From positions 89,869-153,868 of the forward strand of contig SFFW01000005.1 in NCBI GenBank assembly GCA_004556755.1: 64,000 nucleotides of DNA. Direction: 5' to 3'. Under the pieces are notes generated by a model. That model was not told the origin of the DNA. It worked only from the letters and a program-made list of their open reading frames with translations, and searched no databases. Each line of letters opens with the position of its first letter. The first letter of the stretch is position 1. This stretch comes from Clostridiales bacterium. Its GTDB lineage: Bacteria; Bacillota; Clostridia; Oscillospirales; Oscillospiraceae. The position numbers were made by a program, and so were the translations under genes. This document shows, in pieces, positions 8,733 to 16,053 of this stretch.

Positions 8733-10343
8733 ATGTGGAAAAGAAAAGTCAGCTTAAAGGAACAGTACGGCACGCTTGAGCATTTCCTCAAGGGCGATGA
8801 GCCGTGCCATTACATAGGTCAGCGCTACATTGAAGGCACCAACTTCTACGCCCGCCGTGAGTGGAGAGGCGTTAAGGACACCGCATTTGCATTTTACAAA
8901 TGGCTGTCAACATGGGTTAAGATGGGCGGACTCGTTATGCGCGATCCCATTCGTATCGCCAAGGCGTTTTGGAAATACCGCTGGCTGTCGGCATATCTTG
9001 CCGCACCCATGATGGTCGACAAGTGGATCGAGGGCGACAGGGGAGAGGCGCTGCGTGCCGACCTCTATGCGCTCGACTGCATGATAAGCCACTCTGTCTA
9101 CACCATTTGGAATGAGCTTCGTGCGGACCGCAGACTCGGCGAGTCGAAGTGGACGGACGTTACCGTTGCCTTTGACTACACCCTGCCGAACCATATAATC
9201 TACGGCTTCCCCGGACACTATGCCGTAAATATTCAGCAGCACGCAGCGTTCATGGTGCCGCTCATGATAAAGCAGCTCGGCTGCTACTACGTCGATCAGG
9301 CGGTCGCCTGCGGCATTCCCGGCGATATGTGTACGCTGCCTCTCGTTGAGGTCGGCGTTGCGGTCGACGGCGAGTACCCCGACATCGGCAACTGCTGGCT
9401 CACGACGAACAACCCCTGCGACGCAAACATGATGGACAACAACGCAATGTGGCGTGCGCTTTCCGGCGACGGCAAGAAGGCCGTGCATCCCTTCACCAGC
9501 CCCCTCATGTACGACGACCCCACGACGAAGGAGCTTGGCGTTCACGAGATATACTCGGCGATCGAATTCCTTGAGGAGCAGTTCGGTATGCCCTTTGACT
9601 GGAACGCATTCATCAAGCATATCGAGGAGACGAACGAGTTTAACGAGGGCTCCCTCAACCGTTGGGATATATACGCAAGGAGCGATAACGGCGCTCTGAA
9701 CCCCTGCGTGCAGGGACTTTTCAGAATTTACTTCTACCAGCAGGGCGGCAATAAGTACTTCAACAAGGCAAATAAGAAGCTCAACAAGGTCTTTGAAAAG
9801 TGTGTGCGGAACAACATCCACCCCTTCCCGCACACGAGACACAGAGCCTTGGCGTGGTCCTGCGGCTCGACCTACTATGCACACGGCGTCCTGTGGCTGT
9901 ACAACTGCTGGGGCATTATGACCGTTATCAACATGGACTCGCTGACGGGTCACAACATCGTCGACACCACCGACAGAGACACCATGATGAGCGACCTTGC
10001 CGACTGGCACGCCCGTACCCCCATGCGCACCCACACCGTCGGCGGCAACCGCCACCTCATGCAGATGTGGGAGACTGCGGAGAAGTTCAACTGCGATACC
10101 ATTATCATGTACGACGACATCGGCTGCAAGGGCATGGCGGGCGCACAGGGACTTCTTGAGGAGGAATTCCACAAGCACCGTGACAAGTTCAAGATTATTT
10201 GGATGCCGCATTCGCTGATGGACTGCCGCATCGTTCCCACGAACGAGGCAAGAAAGACCGTCAATCAGTATATGCAGAGCGTCCTCAACGAGGAGCCGGT
10301 CGATCCGAGCCTTGTTGACTTTGACGATGAAATGGGCTGGTAA
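8733..10343 (+). CDS. 2-hydroxyacyl-CoA dehydratase-family protein, large subunit (cassette 2)
   Basis: The 536-residue product parallels the 5533 gene throughout. It has the basic aromatic N-terminus (ARREWRGVKDTAFAFYKWL), GIPGDMCTLPLVE, NNPCDANMMDNN, YNCWGIMTVINM, MRTHTVGGNRH, DDIGCKGMAGAQG and a C-terminal NQYMQSVLNEEPVDPS. The three cysteines in these motifs match those of cassette 1. I chose the ATG at 8733, preceded by GGAGGGGAAGGCT, over longer in-frame starts inside the upstream gene. As a pair with the 7520 product it should form an oxygen-sensitive iron-sulfur enzyme; the activity is inferred. Confidence 0.8.
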   Translation: MWKRKVSLKEQYGTLEHFLKGDEPCHYIGQRYIEGTNFYARREWRGVKDTAFAFYKWLSTWVKMGGLVMRDPIRIAKAFWKYRWLSAYLAAPMMVDKWIEGDRGEALRADLYALDCMISHSVYTIWNELRADRRLGESKWTDVTVAFDYTLPNHIIYGFPGHYAVNIQQHAAFMVPLMIKQLGCYYVDQAVACGIPGDMCTLPLVEVGVAVDGEYPDIGNCWLTTNNPCDANMMDNNAMWRALSGDGKKAVHPFTSPLMYDDPTTKELGVHEIYSAIEFLEEQFGMPFDWNAFIKHIEETNEFNEGSLNRWDIYARSDNGALNPCVQGLFRIYFYQQGGNKYFNKANKKLNKVFEKCVRNNIHPFPHTRHRALAWSCGSTYYAHGVLWLYNCWGIMTVINMDSLTGHNIVDTTDRDTMMSDLADWHARTPMRTHTVGGNRHLMQMWETAEKFNCDTIIMYDDIGCKGMAGAQGLLEEEFHKHRDKFKIIWMPHSLMDCRIVPTNEARKTVNQYMQSVLNEEPVDPSLVDFDDEMGW

Positions 10344-10353
10344 GGAGGACAAT

Positions 10354-10512
10354 ATGAAAATAGTCGGAAAAATTCTCGGAACGTCCGCAATAACGCTCGG
10401 ACTGCTCTTTGCGGTGTACTATTACAATCTCGATATGAAGCTTATGCGCTCCGTGGTCATTCCGCTGCTTAACAAGCATCACGACAGCGTGAAGCGTGAG
10501 CATCTTATCTGA
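10354..10512 (+). CDS. 52-residue membrane microprotein with NLDMK motif (cassette 2)
   Basis: Preceded by AAGGAGG 10 bases after the large subunit, this ORF encodes MKIVGKILGTSAITLGLLF..., a single hydrophobic helix (about residues 6-24), then YYNLDMKLM and IPLLNKHHD as in the 7135 product. The ATG at 10354 is chosen because it has the ribosome site; an in-frame ATG further upstream lies inside the preceding gene. The function is unknown. Its position and conservation suggest an accessory or anchoring partner of the dehydratase-like subunits. Confidence 0.7.
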   Translation: MKIVGKILGTSAITLGLLFAVYYYNLDMKLMRSVVIPLLNKHHDSVKREHLI

Positions 10513-10523
10513 GGAGGTACGCT

Positions 10524-10799
10524 ATGAGTTTCAGAAACAAGAACATAGTACCGAGACACCTGTCCTATGAGGAGCGGGAGAATCGGAAAAAGGGCATATA
10601 TGACAGCTTTGCAAACTACCTCGTATTCTGCCCGAAATGCAAATACTGCATAAAAACCAATATGTACGTCATGCGTGCAGAAGCGTATATTGACGAGCTG
10701 CATGAGAAAAAAGTCGTCTGTCCAGAATGCGGCGCAAATGAGTGGTCGCTGGGCTACCCCCTCGGAACGCTCACGGGATTTGTTAGGTTTGACGATTGA
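10524..10799 (+). CDS. Small zinc-ribbon protein
   Basis: This 91-residue soluble protein carries two Cys pairs, CPKC (C36, C39, with C42 nearby) and CPEC (C66, C69), that would bind one zinc in a ribbon fold. The N-terminus is highly charged. It starts 11 bases after the microprotein gene with GAGGAGG and so belongs to the cassette 2 operon; cassette 1 has no counterpart. I do not recognise a named family. A regulatory or assembly role is possible but not shown. Confidence 0.7.
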   Translation: MSFRNKNIVPRHLSYEERENRKKGIYDSFANYLVFCPKCKYCIKTNMYVMRAEAYIDELHEKKVVCPECGANEWSLGYPLGTLTGFVRFDD

Positions 10800-10817
10800 G
10801 CGTAAACATGCTATAGT
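10789..10817 (+). promoter_or_regulatory. Promoter of the TetR-type regulator
   Basis: TTGACG (10789-10794) and TATAGT (10812-10817) are separated by 17 bases. The -35 lies inside the end of the zinc-ribbon gene, so the regulator can be transcribed on its own as well as by read-through. Confidence 0.55.
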
Positions 10818-10838
10818 CTGAGCAAAGGAGGCGGTAGA

Positions 10839-11390
10839 ATGCGCAATTCCACGAAAACTGCCATAAAGGAAGCCTTTATGACTTTGCTCAATAAAAAGCC
10901 CTTTGACAAGATAACGGTCAAAGAGATAGTCGAAGAATGCGGTATCAACCGCAACACCTTTTACTATCACTATGAGGATATTTACGATCTGCTGCAAGCC
11001 GTGCTTGACGACGAGGTGCAGGCCGCCATGCAGTCGGTGGACGGCTTTACGAGCTGGGAAAACGGCTTTTTGAAGGCTGCCGAATTTGCGCTTCAAAATA
11101 AGCAGGCGATATATCACGTCTACCGTTCCGTCGAGAGGGACGTACTTGAGCGCTATCTCTACAGCGTTGCGGAGTTTGTTATGAGCAAGGCGATAGAGCA
11201 GCAGACGGCGGACCTCGACCCCGACCCCACGGACCTTGAGCTGATGGTGACGTTTTATAAGTACGCTCTTGCGGGCATAGTCATTGAGTGGCTGAGCCAC
11301 GGGATGAAGAACTCTCCCGAACAGAGCATACTGCGCTTGGGCGAGCTTTTAAACGGCAACATTCGTTACACCTTTACAAAGAAAAAGTGA
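10839..11390 (+). CDS. TetR/AcrR-family transcriptional regulator
   Basis: The 183-residue protein has an N-terminal TetR DNA-binding domain. Helix-turn-helix residues about 25-46 read ITVKEIVEECGINRNTFYYH, followed by a helical ligand-sensing domain. The RNTFYYHYEDIYDLL pattern is that of TetR proteins in Bacillota that sit beside lipid or CoA-ester genes. It lies 39 bases after cassette 2 and is the obvious candidate regulator of one or both cassettes, perhaps sensing an acyl-CoA; target and effector are inference. Transcription ends at the terminator just downstream. Confidence 0.85.
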   Translation: MRNSTKTAIKEAFMTLLNKKPFDKITVKEIVEECGINRNTFYYHYEDIYDLLQAVLDDEVQAAMQSVDGFTSWENGFLKAAEFALQNKQAIYHVYRSVERDVLERYLYSVAEFVMSKAIEQQTADLDPDPTDLELMVTFYKYALAGIVIEWLSHGMKNSPEQSILRLGELLNGNIRYTFTKKK

Positions 11391-11399
11391 GTTAAATGC

Positions 11400-11431
11400 A
11401 AAAAACACCTGCCGGAGGCAGGTGTTTTTTT
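11400..11431. terminator. Bidirectional terminator
   Basis: AAAAACACCTGCC and GCAGGTGTTTTTT form a 13-bp stem with a GGAG loop. A- and T-runs on both sides serve the TetR gene (plus) and the SLH gene (minus). Confidence 0.9.
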
Positions 11432-11439
11432 GCGCTTGT

Positions 11440-11550
11440 TTAAGCTTTATTCTCCACTTCGGCACGGTAGATAAAGGTGACGACGTGCGCTCTGGAGCAG
11501 ACGCTGTCGGGCTTAAAGAGACCGTTGCCGTAGCCCTGAGTTACACCGGT
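11440..11550 (-). pseudogene. Out-of-frame remainder of the third SLH domain
   Basis: Immediately after the stop of the 11541 gene, the next frame reads TGVTQGYGNGLFKPDSV, then RAHVVTFIYRAE, and ends at a TAA at 11440-11442. This is the missing second half of an SLH domain. One A added to the AAA run near 11551 (TAC AAA ACC GGT) would join it in frame to WAYK. It is therefore the C-terminus of the upstream gene, separated by a one-base deletion that is either real or a sequencing/assembly error. Confidence 0.8.
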
Positions 11551-13913
11551 TTGTAAGCCCACATGATGGCGTCATAGTAGGAGTTGCGAACAACGTCGGT
11601 AAAGGGATTTTCAATGTTCACCGTCGGCTTGCCCTCGTAGCGCCAAAGGAAGGTCACAAACTGCGCCCTCGTGCAGACATCGAAGGGGCGGAAGGCACCG
11701 TCGTTAAAGCCTGTGGTGATGCCCTGCTCGGATGCCCAAAGTATCGCCTTGTAGTAATGGACGAGTGCGCCCTCGTAGGAGACGTCGGAGAAGTTGTTTA
11801 CGCTGCTTTTGGGTTCGGGGCAGCCTGCGGCACGCCAAAGGAAGGTGACGACCTGCGCTCTGGTGCAAGCCTGATCGGGCCTGAAGGTACCGTCGCCGTA
11901 GCCCTGAGTTATGCCGTTATCGGAGGCCCAAAAAATGGCGTCGGCAAAGGGTGCGTGGCGTCCCTCATACTCAACGTCCGTAAACGGGTACTCTGCCGGG
12001 CGCTCCGGAGAGGGAACGTACACGGTGTAGTAGCTGCTGCACTTGGTGCAGTTATAGCGTATGATGCCGGGTTCGTCGTAGGTCGGGACCTTTATCATGG
12101 TGCCGCCGTCCCACTTGTGACCCGTGGCATCGGTGTAATTATCCTTGTAGCTGTCGCCGCAGGTGCAGCTGTGCAGAGTGTAACCCTGCTCCGTGCAAGT
12201 GGGAGCGACGACCTTGGCGGCGTAGCTGTGCTGATGCTCAAGCGTGGGAATGTCCTCGTAGCGAGTAGCGGAGCAGGCGGTGCAGGTGTAGAGCATTACG
12301 CCGATTTTAGTCTCGGTAGGCTCACGAAGTACCTTTCCCTCGTCCCAGCTATGACCCGTAGCGCTTATAACCTCGTACTTCGTTGCGTGGCACAGCTTGC
12401 AGACGTAGTAGGCTCTGCCGGGACTTGTGCAGGTAGGCTCAACACGCAGAGTGCCGTCCTCGTCCCAGTAGTGACCGTTTTCGTCGGGAGTGATCTTGCC
12501 CAGATCGTCGGGGTCGCCGACGTAGCGCAGCGTTACATAGAAGTCCTCAAAGCCGTCGTCACCGAGCTGCTCCTCGACCGTTACCTTGTACGGGAAAACG
12601 CCGCTTCCGGAGGCTATCTCGGATGCGCCGATAACGGCGCTGATCTTCAGCGAGTAGTCTATCGCTTCGCCCTGCTCATCATAAATGTCAACGCAGTCAA
12701 AGCTCTCGTGACTCTGATCACGCTCAATAAGGCGCTTGTGCAGAACATTCTGCGCACCGTCGGATTTAAGCTCCGCAACGAGGTAGTCGGGACGTGCGGG
12801 CAGGTAGCCCTCGTCGTCCTTCCAGTTAATATAGACGTCTATCTGCTTATTTACGCTCGGATCGCTGCGAACGAGCCACAGCGCCTGGACCTCGCCCGTT
12901 GCGGGGACGTTTATATGCTCCGCCTTTTCGGGGTCGGGCGTTGCGTAGAAGTTGCCCTGCTCGTTCTTAAATGAGCAGTTTACATAATATTGACCGTACG
13001 GCACGTCGTAGAACCACGTCACCTTGTCGCCGGTCGTCTGAGTGCTGAGCTTTTGGTAGCGTCCGTCGGTGGAAACACCGTACATATTGACCGTGACTCC
13101 GGCACCGGGACGGCTGTAATCCTCCTTGTCGCCGGAGGTGTTCAGGTAGCGAATGTCAAGCCCGACGTCGTCAACAAGGGATTTGAGGACGTAGAGCGGC
13201 TTTTCGTCGTTTATGGTCTCATAGGATTCGTAGGGGATAAAGACCGACTGATCCCTGTGGACAAGCACGAGATCGGTGCCGTCGGTAAGACCCAAAAGAC
13301 CGTTCGTCGTGACCTCAAGGTGGCGCAGACGGGTGCGCAGATACACGGGGGTGTCGGAACCCTGCGTCACACGGAACTTGCAGGTGATAAGAATGTTGGT
13401 GTTCTGAAAGACCTTTTTGTCCGCATCCTTGTTGACCTTGCCCGTCCAGAAGCCGAGGTCGGCGTTCGTGAAGTCAAGGACGCCGCTGTCGATAAGAGTG
13501 CCAGCAAGGAGGTCGGTTTTCTGCACGATGTAGCCCTTGCGGGTGTTGGGCATTTCGGAGCTTATGAGCGTGAGACAGTCGGTGTCGTATTTGATGTTGC
13601 CGCCTGCGGATTTAAGCTCCATCTTGGTCAGCGTGCCGATGTCGATGCCGCTGAGAGAGCCGCTCGGCAGGGTGATGCCGTTTTCCTCGGCGATCTTGGC
13701 AATGTAATCGACAAGAAAGTCTTCGCTGTAGTTTACAATGTCGGGGGCGAGCCTGAGCCAGTAGGAGTATGTAAAGGTGTCGCCTACGTTAAATGTGTAG
13801 CTGCCCGTTCTGGTCTGAACGGTGAGGGTGTCGGGACTGCTTTCTGCCGATACCGCCGGCATGATGCCGACGAGGAGCAGCAGTGCAAGACAGACCGAAA
13901 GGAAGCGCTTCAT
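11541..13913 (-). CDS. Secreted SLH-domain protein, truncated in its third SLH repeat
   Basis: The 790-residue product has a signal peptide (MKRFLSVCLALLLLVGIMPA, cleavage near VSA-ES) and a large N-terminal region (about 25-470) that includes an apparent cohesin/beta-sandwich-like part (VYLRTRLRHLEV). Three or four Cys-pair modules follow (PTCTSPGRAYYVCKLC, YTCTACSATRYE, HSCTCGDSYK, YNCTKCSSYY). Then come two full SLH domains (GYGDGTFRPDQACTRAQVV; GFNDGAFRPFDVCTRAQFV) and a third cut short at WAYKPV. SLH repeats bind cell-wall polymers, so this is a surface protein. The stop is caused by a frameshift (see 11440-11550). Transcribed toward the TetR gene and closed by the shared terminator. Confidence 0.85.
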   Translation of the reverse strand: MKRFLSVCLALLLLVGIMPAVSAESSPDTLTVQTRTGSYTFNVGDTFTYSYWLRLAPDIVNYSEDFLVDYIAKIAEENGITLPSGSLSGIDIGTLTKMELKSAGGNIKYDTDCLTLISSEMPNTRKGYIVQKTDLLAGTLIDSGVLDFTNADLGFWTGKVNKDADKKVFQNTNILITCKFRVTQGSDTPVYLRTRLRHLEVTTNGLLGLTDGTDLVLVHRDQSVFIPYESYETINDEKPLYVLKSLVDDVGLDIRYLNTSGDKEDYSRPGAGVTVNMYGVSTDGRYQKLSTQTTGDKVTWFYDVPYGQYYVNCSFKNEQGNFYATPDPEKAEHINVPATGEVQALWLVRSDPSVNKQIDVYINWKDDEGYLPARPDYLVAELKSDGAQNVLHKRLIERDQSHESFDCVDIYDEQGEAIDYSLKISAVIGASEIASGSGVFPYKVTVEEQLGDDGFEDFYVTLRYVGDPDDLGKITPDENGHYWDEDGTLRVEPTCTSPGRAYYVCKLCHATKYEVISATGHSWDEGKVLREPTETKIGVMLYTCTACSATRYEDIPTLEHQHSYAAKVVAPTCTEQGYTLHSCTCGDSYKDNYTDATGHKWDGGTMIKVPTYDEPGIIRYNCTKCSSYYTVYVPSPERPAEYPFTDVEYEGRHAPFADAIFWASDNGITQGYGDGTFRPDQACTRAQVVTFLWRAAGCPEPKSSVNNFSDVSYEGALVHYYKAILWASEQGITTGFNDGAFRPFDVCTRAQFVTFLWRYEGKPTVNIENPFTDVVRNSYYDAIMWAYKPV

Positions 13914-13937
13914 GCAAAATCACCTCAATTACAATGT

Positions 13938-14053
13938 GCCGTACCCGATAAGATGAAGAAATCGGCAATCAAATAAGGACATAAGGACAAGTTGAGCTGA
14001 GAGGAATTCGGCTCCCGTCAGCTTAGAGGGAGATGGGATTTATCGGGTACGGC
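13938..14053 (-). promoter_or_regulatory. Structured 5' leader of the SLH gene
   Basis: GCCGTACCCGATAA (13938-13951) is repeated as a perfect 14-base inverted copy TTATCGGGTACGGC at 14040-14053, with the arms 88 bases apart. Between them AGCTGA...TCAGCT forms an inner stem. In the transcript of the SLH gene this gives one long hairpin ending 24 bases before the start codon. I do not recognise it as a named riboswitch. No clear promoter was found in 14054-14149. Confidence 0.5.
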
Positions 14054-14149
14054 GGGTGTCGGAGGGGGCTGAAACGGCACCCCATACAACAATTTCAGAA
14101 TAACAGCACAAAGCGAAGTATAAATACAGACACACGGAAAAATGTGACT

Positions 14150-14185
14150 AAAAAGCAGACATTCATAAACGAATGTCTGCTTTTT
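14150..14185 (-). terminator. Rho-independent terminator of the sigma/anti-sigma operon
   Basis: AAAAAGCAGACATTC and GAATGTCTGCTTTTT form a 15-bp perfect stem with a six-base loop just after the anti-sigma gene. Its A/T arms could work in both directions. Confidence 0.9.
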
Positions 14186-14196
14186 GCACATTATGT

Positions 14197-15411
14197 TTAG
14201 TCCGCTATCTCTTTGTCCGACTCAATTATTGCGCCGCTTTTTGCGTCTATCTTGTACTCGTATTCGTAGCCGCCGTATATAAACTCGACCTCGTACACGG
14301 CCGCACCGTCGTCGCTGTCAAGCTCGGAGATAAGCCCCGTGACCGAGGCAGCGGTCAGACCTGCGTTAGACAGCGCAATGCTTTTTGCCTTTTCGTCGCC
14401 GATGTAGCCTGCGCTTTCCTGCGTCATGCTGCCGCCCTGCTGCTTTGCGCCGTTGCGCTCGATCTCAAAGAGGAGAATGTCGCCGCTTTTAGCGTCAATT
14501 TCATACTCGTACTCTGCGCCGTTTGCATCGAAGTCAACCTCGTAGACCATTCTGCCGTACTCGTAGTCAAGCTCACAGTCGAGGTCGAAAACCGCCGTCT
14601 CCGCAAGAGAGGCATGGCTGAGCGCAATGCTCTTTGCCCTCTCGGCACCGATGTACGCCTTGTCGCTTGTGCTGCCGCTGTACAGCGTGCCGCCGATCTC
14701 TTTGCCGTTTGCGAGCAGGCAAAGCTCGTTTATGCTCAGAGGAGCCAGCTCCTCGACCTTGAGGGTGGGGTTAAGCTCAATGATCTTTTCGATAAACGCC
14801 GCCTTGCCGACGGATATTCCGTAGCGCTCGGCAAGCTTGCGGGTGTCATCGTCGATGTCGTCGAGGTTCTGAGCAACGACTGCGCCCGCTCCGTCGAGAG
14901 CGGAGGAGACCTCCTGCATGAGCTTTGCCTCCAGTGCTGCGGTGTCGATGCTGCCGTCGCCGGAAACGGAGACTAAAACGGAGTTTCTCAGCTCGTCAAT
15001 GTAGCCGTTTTTGAGCATCGAGCCGACGATGGCGTTGACACCTGTGTTGAGGTCTGTACCCTCAAGCTTCATGCCGGAGAGGACCTTTTTACCGTCGTCG
15101 TTCAATGCCCTTGCGATTATGATGCGCTCATCGGCGTCGACCTCAAGCTCAATGCTGGGGTTAACGTCTATGGAAACGAGCGCCGCTGCGTCGCTTCCCG
15201 TGAAGTTCTTGTAGAGGAACACGCCTGCGATGAGCAGAACGAAAACCGCTGCGATAGATAAGATGCGGGAGAGCTTTTTATTTTTCCTTTTTTCCATGCT
15301 TATGACCTGTCCTTTCTCACGGTCGCAGCCTTCCAGAATATCATCCAGTATGTCCGGAGTTGCCTTCTGCAAGGCAGACTTCAGTTTTGCCTCAATGGGA
15401 TCATAATTCAT
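14197..15411 (-). CDS. RsgI-like membrane anti-sigma factor with two PepSY domains
   Basis: This 404-residue single-pass protein has a cytoplasmic N-terminus of about 45 residues, one membrane helix (about 48-67, ILSIAAVFVLLIAGVFLY) and an extracellular part. The segment after the helix (VSIDVNPSIELEVDADERI, then ALNDDGKKVL) matches the RsgI-type periplasmic domain. Two PepSY-like repeats follow (AKSIALSHA...YEIDAKSGDI and AKSIALSNA...YKIDAKSGAI). Its start overlaps the sigma gene's end by four bases, the usual arrangement of a sigma factor with its cognate anti-sigma. It presumably holds the sigma factor inactive until an envelope signal arrives; the signal is unknown. Confidence 0.8.
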   Translation of the reverse strand: MNYDPIEAKLKSALQKATPDILDDILEGCDREKGQVISMEKRKNKKLSRILSIAAVFVLLIAGVFLYKNFTGSDAAALVSIDVNPSIELEVDADERIIIARALNDDGKKVLSGMKLEGTDLNTGVNAIVGSMLKNGYIDELRNSVLVSVSGDGSIDTAALEAKLMQEVSSALDGAGAVVAQNLDDIDDDTRKLAERYGISVGKAAFIEKIIELNPTLKVEELAPLSINELCLLANGKEIGGTLYSGSTSDKAYIGAERAKSIALSHASLAETAVFDLDCELDYEYGRMVYEVDFDANGAEYEYEIDAKSGDILLFEIERNGAKQQGGSMTQESAGYIGDEKAKSIALSNAGLTAASVTGLISELDSDDGAAVYEVEFIYGGYEYEYKIDAKSGAIIESDKEIAD

Positions 15412-15977
15412 ATTTCCGCCTCCATTGCTGCCTTCAGTTTTTTGATCGCTCTTGAATATTTTGAAAGGACACCCGACAGGGTCATGTCGGTGACTGCCGC
15501 TATCTCACGGTGCCTGAGTCCCGCTACCGCATGGAGCATGACCACCTGCCGCTCCGAGGGAGTGAGCGCACCCAGCGCCACTTTGAGCAGCAGCCGCTCA
15601 TCATGGCTGAGACCCTCCGCCTTTATCCCGCACAGCATTTGCTCGTCGGGGTCGGTCGGCGTTATGCGACCGCTTTCCCGAAGCTTCATCAGGGCAAAAT
15701 TTTTGGCAATGGTGATTATCCATGCCATGGGCTTGCCGTGGTCGGTATAGCCTGCGGCGCCTGAGTAGATCTTAATAAAGGTGTCGTGCAGGACGTCCTC
15801 GGCATCGTGGGAGCTGTGCAGGACGGAAAGCGCATAAGCGTAGACGGCATCGGCCGTATGACCGTACAAATCGCCGAGTGCGGCTTTGTCGCCTTCGGCA
15901 ATGCGCTCAATGAGCGCAGACAGCTCATGCCTTTCGTTTGGCTCGTGTTCGGTTTTTATGGCGGAACCAAAAACCAT
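15408..15977 (-). CDS. ECF-type sigma-70 family RNA polymerase sigma factor
   Basis: The 189-residue form starts at the ATG at 15977, which has AAAGGA eight bases upstream; in-frame ATGs at 15986 and 16004 are alternatives. Region 2 (GDLYGHTADAVYAYAL...SHDAEDVLHDTFIKIY) and region 4 (LTPSERQVVMLHAVAGLRHREIA...SKYSRAIKKLK) are both present without a large region 3, as in extracytoplasmic-function sigma factors. With the overlapping RsgI-like gene it forms a signalling pair, probably for envelope stress. Targets cannot be deduced here, though the neighbouring SLH genes are candidates. Confidence 0.85.
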   Translation of the reverse strand: MVFGSAIKTEHEPNERHELSALIERIAEGDKAALGDLYGHTADAVYAYALSVLHSSHDAEDVLHDTFIKIYSGAAGYTDHGKPMAWIITIAKNFALMKLRESGRITPTDPDEQMLCGIKAEGLSHDERLLLKVALGALTPSERQVVMLHAVAGLRHREIAAVTDMTLSGVLSKYSRAIKKLKAAMEAEI

Positions 15978-16053
15978 CGTAAGCATCCTTTCAAGTCCTT
16001 TCATTAGGTCAATGCGTGAGAAAGCTGTTTTATTGCACGGGAAATAAAAATTT

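Noticed and set aside
4337..10343. Plasmalogen-forming PlsA/PlsR-type system
   Set aside because: PlsA/PlsR-type proteins are much larger and include activator ATPase domains; here the subunits are separate and no ATPase domain is present.
13938..14053. Cyclic-di-GMP riboswitch in the SLH leader
   Set aside because: None of the conserved GEMM blocks is present; only a simple long-range inverted repeat is visible.
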